DNA from: Limnohabitans sp. T6-20
GTDB taxonomy: Bacteria > Pseudomonadota > Gammaproteobacteria > Burkholderiales > Burkholderiaceae_C
Direction of reading: 5' to 3'
Assembly (NCBI RefSeq): GCF_003063505.1
Contig: NZ_NERW01000003.1
Coordinates: 744,001 to 808,000 of the forward strand
DNA length: 64,000 bases
In this document: positions 9,197-17,276 of the stretch, piece after piece
Position numbering within the stretch: the stretch's first letter is position 1
Layout of the letters: each line of letters begins with the position of its first letter
Notes under the pieces: generated by a model
The model's database searches: none
What the model was told of the DNA's origin: nothing
Seen by the model: the letters and a program-made list of their open reading frames with translations, nothing else
Made by a program: the position numbers and the translations under genes

Positions 9197-10531
9197 TCAG
9201 AGCTCAGGCCAGGTCACCACCACGCGCAAGCCCCCAAGTTCTGAACTGCGCTCAACCAGAACCCGCAACCGGTAACGCTGCGCCAAGCGCCGCACGATGG
9301 ACCAGCCCAAGCCACTGCCATCTGCACCATTTGCGGCGACTCGGAAAAATCGATCCCCCAAACGCGCCAAATCTGCATCGCTCAGACCCGGACCACTGTC
9401 CTCCACCACCAGTTGCGGCAGCGGTGTGGCATGCCATTGCACATGGATACTCGCGCCTTCGGGGCTGTAGCGTTGGGCGTTGTCCACCAAATTGCCCACC
9501 AGCACACCCACCAAACCAGGTGGCATGGCGAGTTGCAAACTGTCTGGCGCATTCAAACTCAGGTGCTGACGTCTGGCCAAAGCCTGTGGCCCCAAATCCG
9601 CCAAAGTCGCACGGGTTTCAGCCACAGCATCGCAAGGGCCCACGCCCACAACGGCTTCATCGGCCTCCAGTCTGGTCAACTGCAGCAACTGGGCCACCAA
9701 GCGTGTGGCGCGATCACAGCCTTGCAACACGGCATCCAGAGCGCTGTTCCGCTCACCGTCCTCCTGGGTGCCACGCGCCACTTGCGCCTGCATGCGGATG
9801 GCGGCAATCGGCGTTCGCAGTTCATGGGCGGCATCGGCTGTGAAGCGACGCTCCCCTTCCATTTGCAAGGCCATCTTTTCAAACAAGCGGTTAAGCGCCT
9901 GAACCAAAGGTTTGACCTCCATCGAAACTTGCTCGTTCAGGGGCTGGCGGGCATCGGCATGCCGTTGAGACACCGATTGGCTCAACTGGCGCAACGGCAC
10001 CAGCGACCTGAAGATCACGCCCCAAATCAAAAAGGCCAAAACAGGCAAGGCCAGCAGCATTGGCACGATGGCAGACTTCAATCCGGCCATCAAAATATCA
10101 TCACGCGCCGAATGCAACTCAGCCACCACCACCCAAACACCGTCTTCACGTCCGGGTGTTGCAAAGACGCGCCAGTATTTTTGGCCCTGCCATTGATCGG
10201 AAATACCGCTTGCGCCCAAGGGTGCAAAAGGCACCATCGGGGCTCCGGCTGAACGCGCCAACAAAGTCTTGTCGTGCCAGATCTGGAACGCCACGCGGGG
10301 CTGGTATTTGTGCAATACCGCAGCGGTCGTGAAGTCGTCATCGTGCTCATCGTCTGTTTGAACAGCCAACACGGCGGCAGTTTGGGCCAGGTGGGCGTCC
10401 AGCAGCTCACTGAGTTCATGCGCCGTATTGAGCCAGGTCATCACCAGCACCAGCGCCCAAACCAGGCCCGTTGCCAGCAACAGGCTGAATGTCAAACGCC
10501 ATTGCAATGATGACTGTGACCAGGATTTCAT
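9197..10531 (-). CDS. Sensor histidine kinase, QseC/TctE-like
   Basis: A membrane-bound kinase that autophosphorylates on His and passes phosphate to the response regulator encoded just upstream. I start at ATG 10531 (MKSWSQSSLQWRLTFSLLLATG; 444 aa), which overlaps the regulator stop as ATGA. Two membrane segments (about residues 12-33 and 155-177) bracket a periplasmic sensor region containing a DDEHDDDF acidic patch. HisKA motif: FTADAAHELRTPIAAIRMQAQ. ATPase motifs: LVDNAQRYSP, VEDSGPGLSD and GLGWSIVRRLAQRY. It is the last gene of the apparent shp-dhc-cytb-regulator-kinase unit. Confidence 0.9.
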   Translation of the reverse strand: MKSWSQSSLQWRLTFSLLLATGLVWALVLVMTWLNTAHELSELLDAHLAQTAAVLAVQTDDEHDDDFTTAAVLHKYQPRVAFQIWHDKTLLARSAGAPMVPFAPLGASGISDQWQGQKYWRVFATPGREDGVWVVVAELHSARDDILMAGLKSAIVPMLLALPVLAFLIWGVIFRSLVPLRQLSQSVSQRHADARQPLNEQVSMEVKPLVQALNRLFEKMALQMEGERRFTADAAHELRTPIAAIRMQAQVARGTQEDGERNSALDAVLQGCDRATRLVAQLLQLTRLEADEAVVGVGPCDAVAETRATLADLGPQALARRQHLSLNAPDSLQLAMPPGLVGVLVGNLVDNAQRYSPEGASIHVQWHATPLPQLVVEDSGPGLSDADLARLGDRFFRVAANGADGSGLGWSIVRRLAQRYRLRVLVERSSELGGLRVVVTWPEL

Positions 10532-11226
10532 GCCGTGCCCTTGTGAGCTGTCACAGCATCCGGCTTGACCTGTTGCGGCATCATGTAGCCCACACCGCGC
10601 AAAGTTTCGATCACGTCCGAGCGGAGCTTTTTGCGCAGGTTGTAAATGTGAACCTCCACCGTGTTGCTGCTGACCTCGGTGCCCCACTGATACAGCTGCT
10701 GTTCAATCTGTGTGCGGGTCAAAACCCGCCCTGCATGGAGCATGAAAATTTGTAAAACCTCATATTCACGCAGTGACAACTCAACCAAGCGATCGCTCAG
10801 CCAGACTTGTCGCGATGCGGGGTCCATGCGCAAAGCACCCACCTCCATCATGGGTTCGACAACCCCATGGGCCCTGCGCACCAAAGCACGCAAACGTGCA
10901 GCCAATTCCAGCAAATCCACCGGTTTGACCAAGTAGTCATCTGCTCCGGCATCCAGCCCGGCAATCCGATCGGGCACACCATCGCGAGCGGTCAGGATCA
11001 ACACAGGTGTCGTGATTTTTTGTTGTCGGACCGTGGCCAGACATTGCATGCCATCCTGCCTGGGCAAACCCAAATCAAGCACACAAGCCTGATAAACACC
11101 GGTCAACAATTCACGCTGAGCCGCCACACCATCTCGAACCCAGTCGACTTGAAAACCTTGTTGCTGCAAACCCGCCCGGAGGCCAGACCCCAGCAATTGA
11201 TCATCTTCGGCCAATAAAACGCGCAT
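10528..11226 (-). CDS. OmpR-family response regulator, QseB/TctD-like
   Basis: A two-domain DNA-binding regulator. The receiver starts MRVLLAEDDQLLGSG with the acidic pocket. Phosphoacceptor Asp lies in YQACVLDLGLPRQDG, and the switch Lys in DYLVKPVDLLELAARL. The C-terminal winged helix shows LSLREYEVLQIFMLHAGRVLTRTQI and VEVHIYNLRKKL. I use ATG 11226 (232 aa) rather than the seven-codon longer frame. It overlaps the kinase start by four bases and lies 32 bases after the cytochrome b gene, so it probably regulates that cytochrome unit. Confidence 0.9.
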   Translation of the reverse strand: MRVLLAEDDQLLGSGLRAGLQQQGFQVDWVRDGVAAQRELLTGVYQACVLDLGLPRQDGMQCLATVRQQKITTPVLILTARDGVPDRIAGLDAGADDYLVKPVDLLELAARLRALVRRAHGVVEPMMEVGALRMDPASRQVWLSDRLVELSLREYEVLQIFMLHAGRVLTRTQIEQQLYQWGTEVSSNTVEVHIYNLRKKLRSDVIETLRGVGYMMPQQVKPDAVTAHKGTA

Positions 11227-11258
11227 GTGCAGTACCTGACTTTCCATTCAGAAAAACA

Positions 11259-11996
11259 TCAATCATCGTCTTCTTCAGATTGTGCCTTGCCTGATACCGA
11301 GTGCGATCCATCCGGACCGCCGCTCGTCTGCAATGGTGGACCCGACTGCCATTGCCACACCCAAAATGACAGCACCGCCGTCAGCAACACAGCCGCCAAC
11401 ACCGCATGGTTGCGCTTGACCAAATCCGGCCCAACGCCAGGCACGCGCCCCGTGAGCATGGGCGTGGCCAGATTGCGACGGCGCAACAAACTGAGCGCCA
11501 GCACACCGCCAATGTGAGCCAACACGGCCATCAGCATGAAATTACCGAAAAACTCATGCACTTCTTCCATCCAGTCACCCGTCCACTCTTGGTAGGTCAC
11601 ATAGCCCGACACCACCAAGGGTGCGATGGCCAACAAGAGCAGTGCCACCGACACCGCCATGTACAGATTCTGAGCTTGGCTCCAGGATGCCTGGCCTGCT
11701 CGCAGTCCCTGAAACCAATTGCCCAAACCGCGCAGCTTGCCCCACAAGGCTGACAAACGTGCATGACGGGGCCCCAGCACGCCCCAGACCACACGAGCCA
11801 ACAGCAAGCCGCCCAAGGTATAACCCAAGCTCACGTGCACCCATCTGAAAATTTCACTTTCAGCTGTGACGTAGGCCCCCACAAAGCTCAAAGCCAGCAA
11901 GGCATGCAAGGTCCGAGTGAAAGCATCCACGGTGCAGCGAGTGGGTGTGGGCACGCCATGGCGCGCATCGGCAACTGAAGAAATGTTCGACGTCAT
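11259..11996 (-). CDS. Cytochrome b561-type membrane haem protein of the SHP/DHC system
   Basis: A 245-aa di-haem b-type cytochrome, probably the quinol-side electron donor for the downstream c-type cytochromes. Four membrane segments are visible, with paired histidines such as RTLHALLALSF, IFRWVHVSLGYTLGG, WMEEVHEFFGNFML and VLAHIGGVLAL. The start ATG at 11996 has AAGGAG eight bases ahead, which fixes it over the longer frame. The C-terminal tail is acidic (GKAQSEEDDD). It sits between the dihaem cytochrome gene and the response regulator on the same strand. Confidence 0.87.
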   Translation of the reverse strand: MTSNISSVADARHGVPTPTRCTVDAFTRTLHALLALSFVGAYVTAESEIFRWVHVSLGYTLGGLLLARVVWGVLGPRHARLSALWGKLRGLGNWFQGLRAGQASWSQAQNLYMAVSVALLLLAIAPLVVSGYVTYQEWTGDWMEEVHEFFGNFMLMAVLAHIGGVLALSLLRRRNLATPMLTGRVPGVGPDLVKRNHAVLAAVLLTAVLSFWVWQWQSGPPLQTSGGPDGSHSVSGKAQSEEDDD

Positions 11997-12061
11997 TGAG
12001 GGACTCCTTGTACACATGTGCGTGACGTATGGCTTGAAGAACTGGGATGTAAAGCGACCTG

Positions 12062-12535
12062 TCAGCGCGGAATCCGCACCTGATGCTCATCAAAGTTCCC
12101 CGCGTCGGCTTGGGTATGGCAGGCGCTGCACTGCGCGGCACTCTTGATGCTGGCCCGCTTCCAGACCGAGGATTCCACTTCGCGATGTTTGCGAACAAAC
12201 CAGGCCGATCGGGTGATCCGGTCGTCGGCCGGCTCTTCGCGCACACGTTTATAAGTGCCCGCATTGGCTTGCAACCAGGCCCCAATTTGCTGAACTTGTG
12301 CAGGTTCCATCGCCGCATCGCTGCCGTAGTGCCGATCCAGCCCATGGAGGATGCGTCGCCAAGACGCCGCAGGCAACAGGCCCGGCGGATAGGCCATGTG
12401 ACAGGCCGCACATTCTTGTTTGTACACGGCAGGCACTTGTGCAGGCATGAGTCGTCCATCGGCCCATGCCGAGACAAAGCCACTCCAACCTGCACAAAAT
12501 AACACCACCGATTTGATGCACATTGATTTCATCAT
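12062..12535 (-). CDS. Dihaem cytochrome c (DHC family)
   Basis: A periplasmic dihaem cytochrome c that in studied systems (Rhodobacter sphaeroides, Shewanella) hands electrons to SHP. The 157-aa protein has a signal peptide (VLFCAGWSGFVSAWA) and two haem motifs, CAACH at 42-46 and CSACH at 136-140. Its start overlaps the shp stop as ATGA (12532-12535), indicating translational coupling. The spacing of about 90 residues between haems and the SWRRILHGLDRHYG segment match the dihaem cytochrome c family. Confidence 0.85.
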   Translation of the reverse strand: MMKSMCIKSVVLFCAGWSGFVSAWADGRLMPAQVPAVYKQECAACHMAYPPGLLPAASWRRILHGLDRHYGSDAAMEPAQVQQIGAWLQANAGTYKRVREEPADDRITRSAWFVRKHREVESSVWKRASIKSAAQCSACHTQADAGNFDEHQVRIPR

Positions 12536-12942
12536 TTCAACCCGATCAGGTAAGCCAGCACGTCGGCCTTTTCAAGCGCCGTGCACTCACGTGACAAAAC
12601 GTCCTTGCAGTTGCGCTTGAACCATTTGTCAACCTTGGCACTGTCGGTGAAGCGTTCGGCATTGAACCCCGGTGCCAACGCAGAGATCTTCTTGCCTGTA
12701 GAGGCGTGCTTGCTGTCCCGCGTAGGGGGTTGACCGTGGCATGACGCGCACGACCACTCACCGTTATGACGCCGTCCGAAAAAAACCTGTCCCCGGCCTG
12801 CATCACCCGGCTGCCCTGCCGCCTGTTGCCAACGTTGCAATTCGCTTTGGGGTGTAGCCGCTAAAGCCACAAGCGGCAACATCAAGGCACTGATGGCCAA
12901 GGCAGCCACTTTTGCACAGGAAATTTTGTTCAAGCTCATCAT
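12532..12942 (-). CDS. SHP-type oxygen-binding cytochrome c (DUF1924)
   Basis: SHP (sphaeroides haem protein) is a small monohaem cytochrome c whose sixth ligand, an Asn, is displaced when O2, NO or peroxide binds. This 136-aa protein has a signal peptide (residues about 10-29), CASCH at 65-69, and the segment KWFKRNCKDVLSREC. There N111 is the likely displaceable ligand, and C112 and C120 may form the disulphide reported for SHP. It is the first gene of the unit shp-dhc-cytb-regulator-kinase. The natural substrate of SHP systems is not settled. Confidence 0.82.
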   Translation of the reverse strand: MMSLNKISCAKVAALAISALMLPLVALAATPQSELQRWQQAAGQPGDAGRGQVFFGRRHNGEWSCASCHGQPPTRDSKHASTGKKISALAPGFNAERFTDSAKVDKWFKRNCKDVLSRECTALEKADVLAYLIGLK

Positions 12943-13007
12943 GGATTCGACCTTTCATGGCATCTCAATTCAGAGATTAAAGATCGTGGATGAAGCACGG
13001 CTTAAAC

Positions 13008-13044
13008 AAAAAATCCCATAGGCCAGAGCACAAACACTCTGACC
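13008..13044 (-). terminator. Probable terminator after the sterol-desaturase-like gene
   Basis: Read on the minus strand, an 8-base stem (GGTCAGAG/CTCTGGCC, one G-T pair) with an 8-base loop follows the stop at 13065. Eight bases later comes a run of six T. The T run is further from the stem than ideal. Confidence 0.5.
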
Positions 13045-13064
13045 TGTGGGCGGATGAACCCCGA

Positions 13065-13949
13065 TCAGGCTTGTGGTGCCTGCCCCTCTGACCCCTCGTA
13101 CACACTGCCGCCAAACTTCAAGGCCGTGTGCTCACGCTTGGATTGCAGCAAGGGGTACCACATCTGGTGGTACCAGCGCTCCTGACCAAACAACTTGTCA
13201 TCGATCAAGCCGACCTGCGCAGGGTAGCGGCGTGTGATGTGCGCGCTGCCAAAAATGATGTCCCACAAAAACAGCAGGTTGCCAAAATTGCCTTTGTAGT
13301 GCCCCACACCATCGGCATTGGAGATCGCATGGTGCGCCCAGTGCGTTGCCGGTGTTGAAATGGTCCGCTCCAGAACCCACATGACCGGATGCAATGCGCG
13401 GATGCGGTACAAGGGCTCGTCCCAGCGCCAAGCGCTGTGCGCCCCCAAAATGACAAAGAGCTTGACCACGATGTAGCCCGCGTAAACCATGCCCCCAAAA
13501 CCCAAATACAACAGAGCGCCTGCAAACCAAAGGCCCGGCATCATCAGGTAATAGAAGAAATTGTTGCGGAACGTCACCCGAATGCTCATGTACTCGGCAG
13601 AGTGGTGCGCACGGTGCAAAGGCCACAGGAACGAAGTGTGCGACAAGCGGTGCCACCAATACTGCGTCATGTCATCGAACACCAGCAAAACACCCACCAT
13701 GCCCCACCATGGCATGTCAGCCAGCACACCCTTGTATTGCGGAACCCACAAGGCCCCCAGTTTGGCCGTGACAAAAATGGCCAAGGGCTGCGTCACAGCC
13801 AGCACGCTCAGAAACATCAACAGCTCAAGTTTGGTGTCATTGCCTGTGGCATGGACGGTTTGTTTGTAGCGTCGACTGACAAACTCCATGGTTGCAAAAC
13901 CGACAATGGTGCAAAGCACCAACGCGTTCTGTATCTGTGCAGCGGTCAT
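13065..13949 (-). CDS. Sterol desaturase / fatty acid hydroxylase family protein
   Basis: A 294-aa membrane di-iron enzyme of the fatty acid hydroxylase superfamily. The histidine boxes are visible: H100-x3-H104 (WWHRLSH), H112-x2-HH116 (LHRAHHS) and H203-x2-HH207 (THWAHHA). Four to five hydrophobic stretches surround them. The family hydroxylates or desaturates lipids, carotenoids or hopanoids; substrate cannot be read from sequence. It is the only gene between the shp unit and the CorA-type gene, with gaps of 122 and 208 bases on either side. Confidence 0.85.
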   Translation of the reverse strand: MTAAQIQNALVLCTIVGFATMEFVSRRYKQTVHATGNDTKLELLMFLSVLAVTQPLAIFVTAKLGALWVPQYKGVLADMPWWGMVGVLLVFDDMTQYWWHRLSHTSFLWPLHRAHHSAEYMSIRVTFRNNFFYYLMMPGLWFAGALLYLGFGGMVYAGYIVVKLFVILGAHSAWRWDEPLYRIRALHPVMWVLERTISTPATHWAHHAISNADGVGHYKGNFGNLLFLWDIIFGSAHITRRYPAQVGLIDDKLFGQERWYHQMWYPLLQSKREHTALKFGGSVYEGSEGQAPQA

Positions 13950-14157
13950 GGATGTGTCTCCTCTTATGGATCTGCGACCCTCAAGACGGTAGAGGGCCAG
14001 ATGCCGCTTAAGGTATCAAATCATCCAAGGATCGAACATCCGGGTATTCCCCTTCCTGCTTGCGCGTGATTAAAAAGGATTCAATGTATTTCATGAATTC
14101 CAGACCATCTATGGCGATTCACATGGGTGCCAAGACCTCGAATATCGAGTACGTCCA

Positions 14158-15255
14158 TTACCCTCCCACATAACGCTTTCTCCAGAAAATGAGCGCCAAC
14201 CCGATGGCAACGAAGCCCATGAACACCTCGGTCAAAAACAAGCCATGGTCGGAATGCAGGGCCGGAAAATTTTCAAAGTTCATGCCGAAAAATCCGGTGA
14301 TCAAATTCAACGGCAAGAAAATGGCTGTCAACACCGTCAAGGTGCGCATGATGTCGTTGGTGCGGTTGCTTTGTGCGTTGAAATGCATCTGAACAGCCGT
14401 CTCCGCGCTTTGCTCCAAACGCCCCACATGGTGCACCACGCGTTCAATGTGCTCCAGCACATCCCGGCTTCGAACCTTCAGCATCTCCAGGTATTCAGGC
14501 AGCAAAACATCATCGACTTTCCAGGCATCCAGCGCGTCAATCCAATCGGTAATGGCTGCGCGCTGGTCTTCACACACCTCGTCAAGATAGTGCAATGTCA
14601 ATCGGGCGTTGAGCAAGGCACTCCAGTCGTTGAAACTGGTTTTAGGATTGATCAACTCACTTTGCCAATGATCGAGCTGACGGGTCAATTCACGCCGCAA
14701 ATCAAGATACCCATCCACAACGCTGCTGACCATGCGCAACATCAAATCGGCTGAATTGGCGGGCAATCTGTGGGCTGCCTGAACGAATGAAGAATGAGTC
14801 GCACTGAGCATGCGGGCGGCAAACACATCGCGCACACTGCAGTCGGCCGGATGAACAGAAATGACCACGCGATCCAGCACCAAAAAAGCGACGGGGCTGG
14901 TGTCTATTTTTCGCAAAATGCTCGGACCACCTCGGGTGTTTTCCTGATGCAGGATTTCACCGGGTTTGGACACATCGGTTTCAGTTCGTCCCCGAGCCAG
15001 TCTGCGAAAAACCAGCAAATCGTAGTCTGCCGTGAAATCATAATGAGATGGCAACTGGTTGTTGAGCAAATCCTGCAAGTGCAAGTCATAAATTTGCGCA
15101 CCGCAATGCGCCAACAAGAACGCCTGGACCTGTTGCTGCAATATTTCAAATTCGCGCCGCGCAAAAGCCATCCACAAGAACCCCTGCAGTGGCAATGCCA
15201 GCGGCAATATGGCTGACTCTTGAATTTGGTCTTTTTGAATCGAAAAAATACGCAT
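14158..15255 (-). CDS. CorA-family divalent cation transporter (ZntB-like)
   Basis: A pentameric inner-membrane channel family for Mg2+, Co2+ or Zn2+. I start at ATG 15255 (MRIFSIQKDQIQ; 365 aa); the open frame begins 51 bases earlier. The large N-terminal cytoplasmic domain includes a long helix region (about 230-300). Two C-terminal membrane helices follow with the loop signature GMNF (LITGFFGMNFENFPAL), and the basic tail FWRKRYVGG. It is divergent from ppk2. The Pho-box-like sites between them point towards ppk2. Confidence 0.85.
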   Translation of the reverse strand: MRIFSIQKDQIQESAILPLALPLQGFLWMAFARREFEILQQQVQAFLLAHCGAQIYDLHLQDLLNNQLPSHYDFTADYDLLVFRRLARGRTETDVSKPGEILHQENTRGGPSILRKIDTSPVAFLVLDRVVISVHPADCSVRDVFAARMLSATHSSFVQAAHRLPANSADLMLRMVSSVVDGYLDLRRELTRQLDHWQSELINPKTSFNDWSALLNARLTLHYLDEVCEDQRAAITDWIDALDAWKVDDVLLPEYLEMLKVRSRDVLEHIERVVHHVGRLEQSAETAVQMHFNAQSNRTNDIMRTLTVLTAIFLPLNLITGFFGMNFENFPALHSDHGLFLTEVFMGFVAIGLALIFWRKRYVGG

Positions 15256-15299
15256 ATCGCCCTTTGCAGAAATCAAGCTCAAAAGACCATGCTGAACCG

Positions 15300-15317
15300 C
15301 CGTCATGAAAGTGTCAT
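15300..15317 (+). promoter_or_regulatory. Pho-box-like site 1 upstream of ppk2
   Basis: CCGTCAT-GAAA-GTGTCAT: two halves each one base from CTGTCAT, with the standard four-base spacer and 11-base period. It points towards ppk2, whose start is 89 bases away. Confidence 0.6.
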
Positions 15318-15343
15318 GACAATCTCAAACAACAGGGGGCGAC

Positions 15344-15361
15344 TTGTCATGAAATTTTCAT
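15344..15361 (+). promoter_or_regulatory. Pho-box-like site 2 upstream of ppk2
   Basis: TTGTCAT-GAAA-TTTTCAT, same orientation, ending 45 bases before the ppk2 ATG. That is close to the spacing seen at other candidate Pho promoters in this window. Confidence 0.6.
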
Positions 15362-15406
15362 CAAACAACACGACAGTGGAAGGCTGTTTCTACTTGATGA
15401 ACTGAC

Positions 15407-16315
15407 ATGACGCCGATTAACCACATCAACGAAGACCAGATGCGCCAGCTGCGCGAAGACTTGCTCGACAGCCTCGACGAAGAACTGGAGCTGGAACTGG
15501 ACGACCGCTGGGGCACAGAGGGCGCCGCCAATGACTCGACCGTAGGCGAGAGGGCTCACTACTTCCGCGAACTGTTGCGTCTGCAGTCGGAACTGGTCAT
15601 GCTGCAGGACTGGGTGGTCAAAACCGGTCACCGCATGGTCATCCTGTTCGAAGGCCGTGACGCTGCCGGCAAAGGCGGTGTGATCAAACGCATCACGCAA
15701 CGCCTGAACCCCCGCGTGTGCCGGGTGGCTGCCCTGCCCGCCCCCAACGACCGCGAAAAAACCCAGTGGTATTTTCAGCGCTACATCTCGCACCTGCCTG
15801 CAGCTGGCGAGATCGTGCTGTTCGACCGCAGCTGGTACAACCGCGCCGGCGTTGAAAAAGTCATGGGCTTTTGCAACGACGAAGAATACGAAGAGTTTTT
15901 CCGATCCGTGCCCGAGTTTGAAAAGATGCTGGTGCGCAGCGGCATCCAGCTGGTCAAGTACTGGTTCTCGATCACCGATGACGAGCAGCATGCCCGCTTT
16001 CTGGGTCGCATTCATGACCCCCTCAAGCAATGGAAGCTCAGCCCCATGGACCTGGAAAGCCGTCGCCGCTGGGAAGACTACACGCGCGCCAAGGAAACCA
16101 TGATCGAGCGCACCCACATCCCCGAAGCCCCTTGGTGGGTGGTGCAGGCTGTGGACAAGAGAAAAGCCCGACTGAACTGCATTGACCACCTGTTGGGCCA
16201 GGTGCCTTATCACGAGATCGAACACCCAGAAATCAACTTGCCCGGTCGCGTGCGCAATCCAGACTACATCCGCCACCCGGTGCCGTCAGAAATGGTCGTT
16301 CCAGAGAAATACTGA
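15407..16315 (+). CDS. ppk2: Polyphosphate kinase 2
   Basis: A cytoplasmic kinase that moves phosphate between inorganic polyphosphate and nucleoside diphosphates, usually in the nucleotide-forming direction. The 302-aa single-domain protein has the Walker A motif GRDAAGKG at 83-90. The Walker B/lid region is FDRSWYNRAGVEKVMGF at 139-155. A lid module around RRRWEDYTRAKE and the DKRKARLNCIDHLL segment also fit PPK2. The acidic N-terminus (DSLDEELELELDD) is typical of class I. It is separated from ppk1 by 36 kb but both have Pho-box-like sites upstream. The only other gene sharing its promoter region is the divergent CorA-type gene. Confidence 0.92.
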   Translation: MTPINHINEDQMRQLREDLLDSLDEELELELDDRWGTEGAANDSTVGERAHYFRELLRLQSELVMLQDWVVKTGHRMVILFEGRDAAGKGGVIKRITQRLNPRVCRVAALPAPNDREKTQWYFQRYISHLPAAGEIVLFDRSWYNRAGVEKVMGFCNDEEYEEFFRSVPEFEKMLVRSGIQLVKYWFSITDDEQHARFLGRIHDPLKQWKLSPMDLESRRRWEDYTRAKETMIERTHIPEAPWWVVQAVDKRKARLNCIDHLLGQVPYHEIEHPEINLPGRVRNPDYIRHPVPSEMVVPEKY

Positions 16316-16341
16316 AACGATCACCGGCGCACCCCGCTGCT

Positions 16342-17223
16342 TCAGGCGGGCTTCCTCAACAAGGCCTGCCCCATCTTGATGCGTTGGCCCGTGGCGATGC
16401 CATCGGCCCACTCAAAACCTGGCGGCACAAACACCAAAATGGTTGAGCCGTGCTCGAACCAACCCATCTCTTGGCCTTTGGCGTATGCAGCATCGCAAGG
16501 CATTTCGTTCGGTCCCTTGTAGCGCAGATTCAGCAAAACATCGACCGCATGAAAGCGCATGCTGGCCACCAGCACAGCGGCCACCGGCACGATCAAAAAT
16601 GGCACCCCGTCTTGCGTCTGCATGTGCAGGACAGCGCGTTCGTTCTTGCAAAACAGTTGCTCGACGCGCTTGAGCGCAACGGGATTGACATTCCACGTGT
16701 CGCCCGAGATGTAGGTCACATGCTTGAGCTGCACATCGTGGGGCGCATGGAAACGGTGGTACATGCTGCTGGTCAAGCGCAAGGTCAGGTATTTGCCCAC
16801 CTCCAGCGCACCAGGCCACGCACGACACTGTTCCGATTCACCCAATAAGCTGTGCAGCTGGTAAGGGAAACCTTTGGCCTGAAAGACCTGCCCCTGGTGA
16901 ATTTCACCGCAAGCGCCCACGATGGCATCGCACGGCGAAGTCATGAAAGAAGGATCGGCATCCACAACTCTGGCACCCGGGACAAGTTCGCGTGTGAAGC
17001 AGGCGTGCAGGCTTTCGAATTCCTTTTGCTTTGCATCACTCAAATCCAGGTCTGTGAACAGACGCCAAACCGCGATGGATCCTTTGACCACCCAGGGGTT
17101 TCGTATCTGGCTCCACCAGCCCATGAAACGTGTCAGGGTGATGCGTGGAATTCGGTTGGTCAGCAAAAAGTTCAGGTCTTCTTGCAGCATCCATTTTTGG
17201 AACAGTGGGCGAATCTTCATCAT
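16342..17223 (-). CDS. psd: Phosphatidylserine decarboxylase family protein
   Basis: Decarboxylates phosphatidylserine to phosphatidylethanolamine using a pyruvoyl group made by self-cleavage. I start at ATG 17223 (293 aa); the open frame allows TTG 17235. Family motifs visible: FTRELVPGARVVDADPSF, SPCDAIVGACGEI (catalytic Asp), YHRFHAPHD (catalytic His) and FEHGSTILVF, where the Gly-Ser cleavage site sits in a GST motif. All charge-relay residues are kept, so it is probably active. Its neighbours are a class III aminotransferase and lipid genes rather than pssA, so it may be a second copy working on a related lipid. That is inference. Confidence 0.88.
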   Translation of the reverse strand: MMKIRPLFQKWMLQEDLNFLLTNRIPRITLTRFMGWWSQIRNPWVVKGSIAVWRLFTDLDLSDAKQKEFESLHACFTRELVPGARVVDADPSFMTSPCDAIVGACGEIHQGQVFQAKGFPYQLHSLLGESEQCRAWPGALEVGKYLTLRLTSSMYHRFHAPHDVQLKHVTYISGDTWNVNPVALKRVEQLFCKNERAVLHMQTQDGVPFLIVPVAAVLVASMRFHAVDVLLNLRYKGPNEMPCDAAYAKGQEMGWFEHGSTILVFVPPGFEWADGIATGQRIKMGQALLRKPA

Positions 17224-17276
17224 GTTGTCACTCAAATTGAATAAAAAGAAATTTCATTGACACAAGGAAATTGACT

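Noticed and set aside
17225..17242. Pho box upstream of the aminotransferase (TTGTCAC-TCAA-ATTGAAT)
   Set aside because: Only the first half fits; the second matches too few positions.
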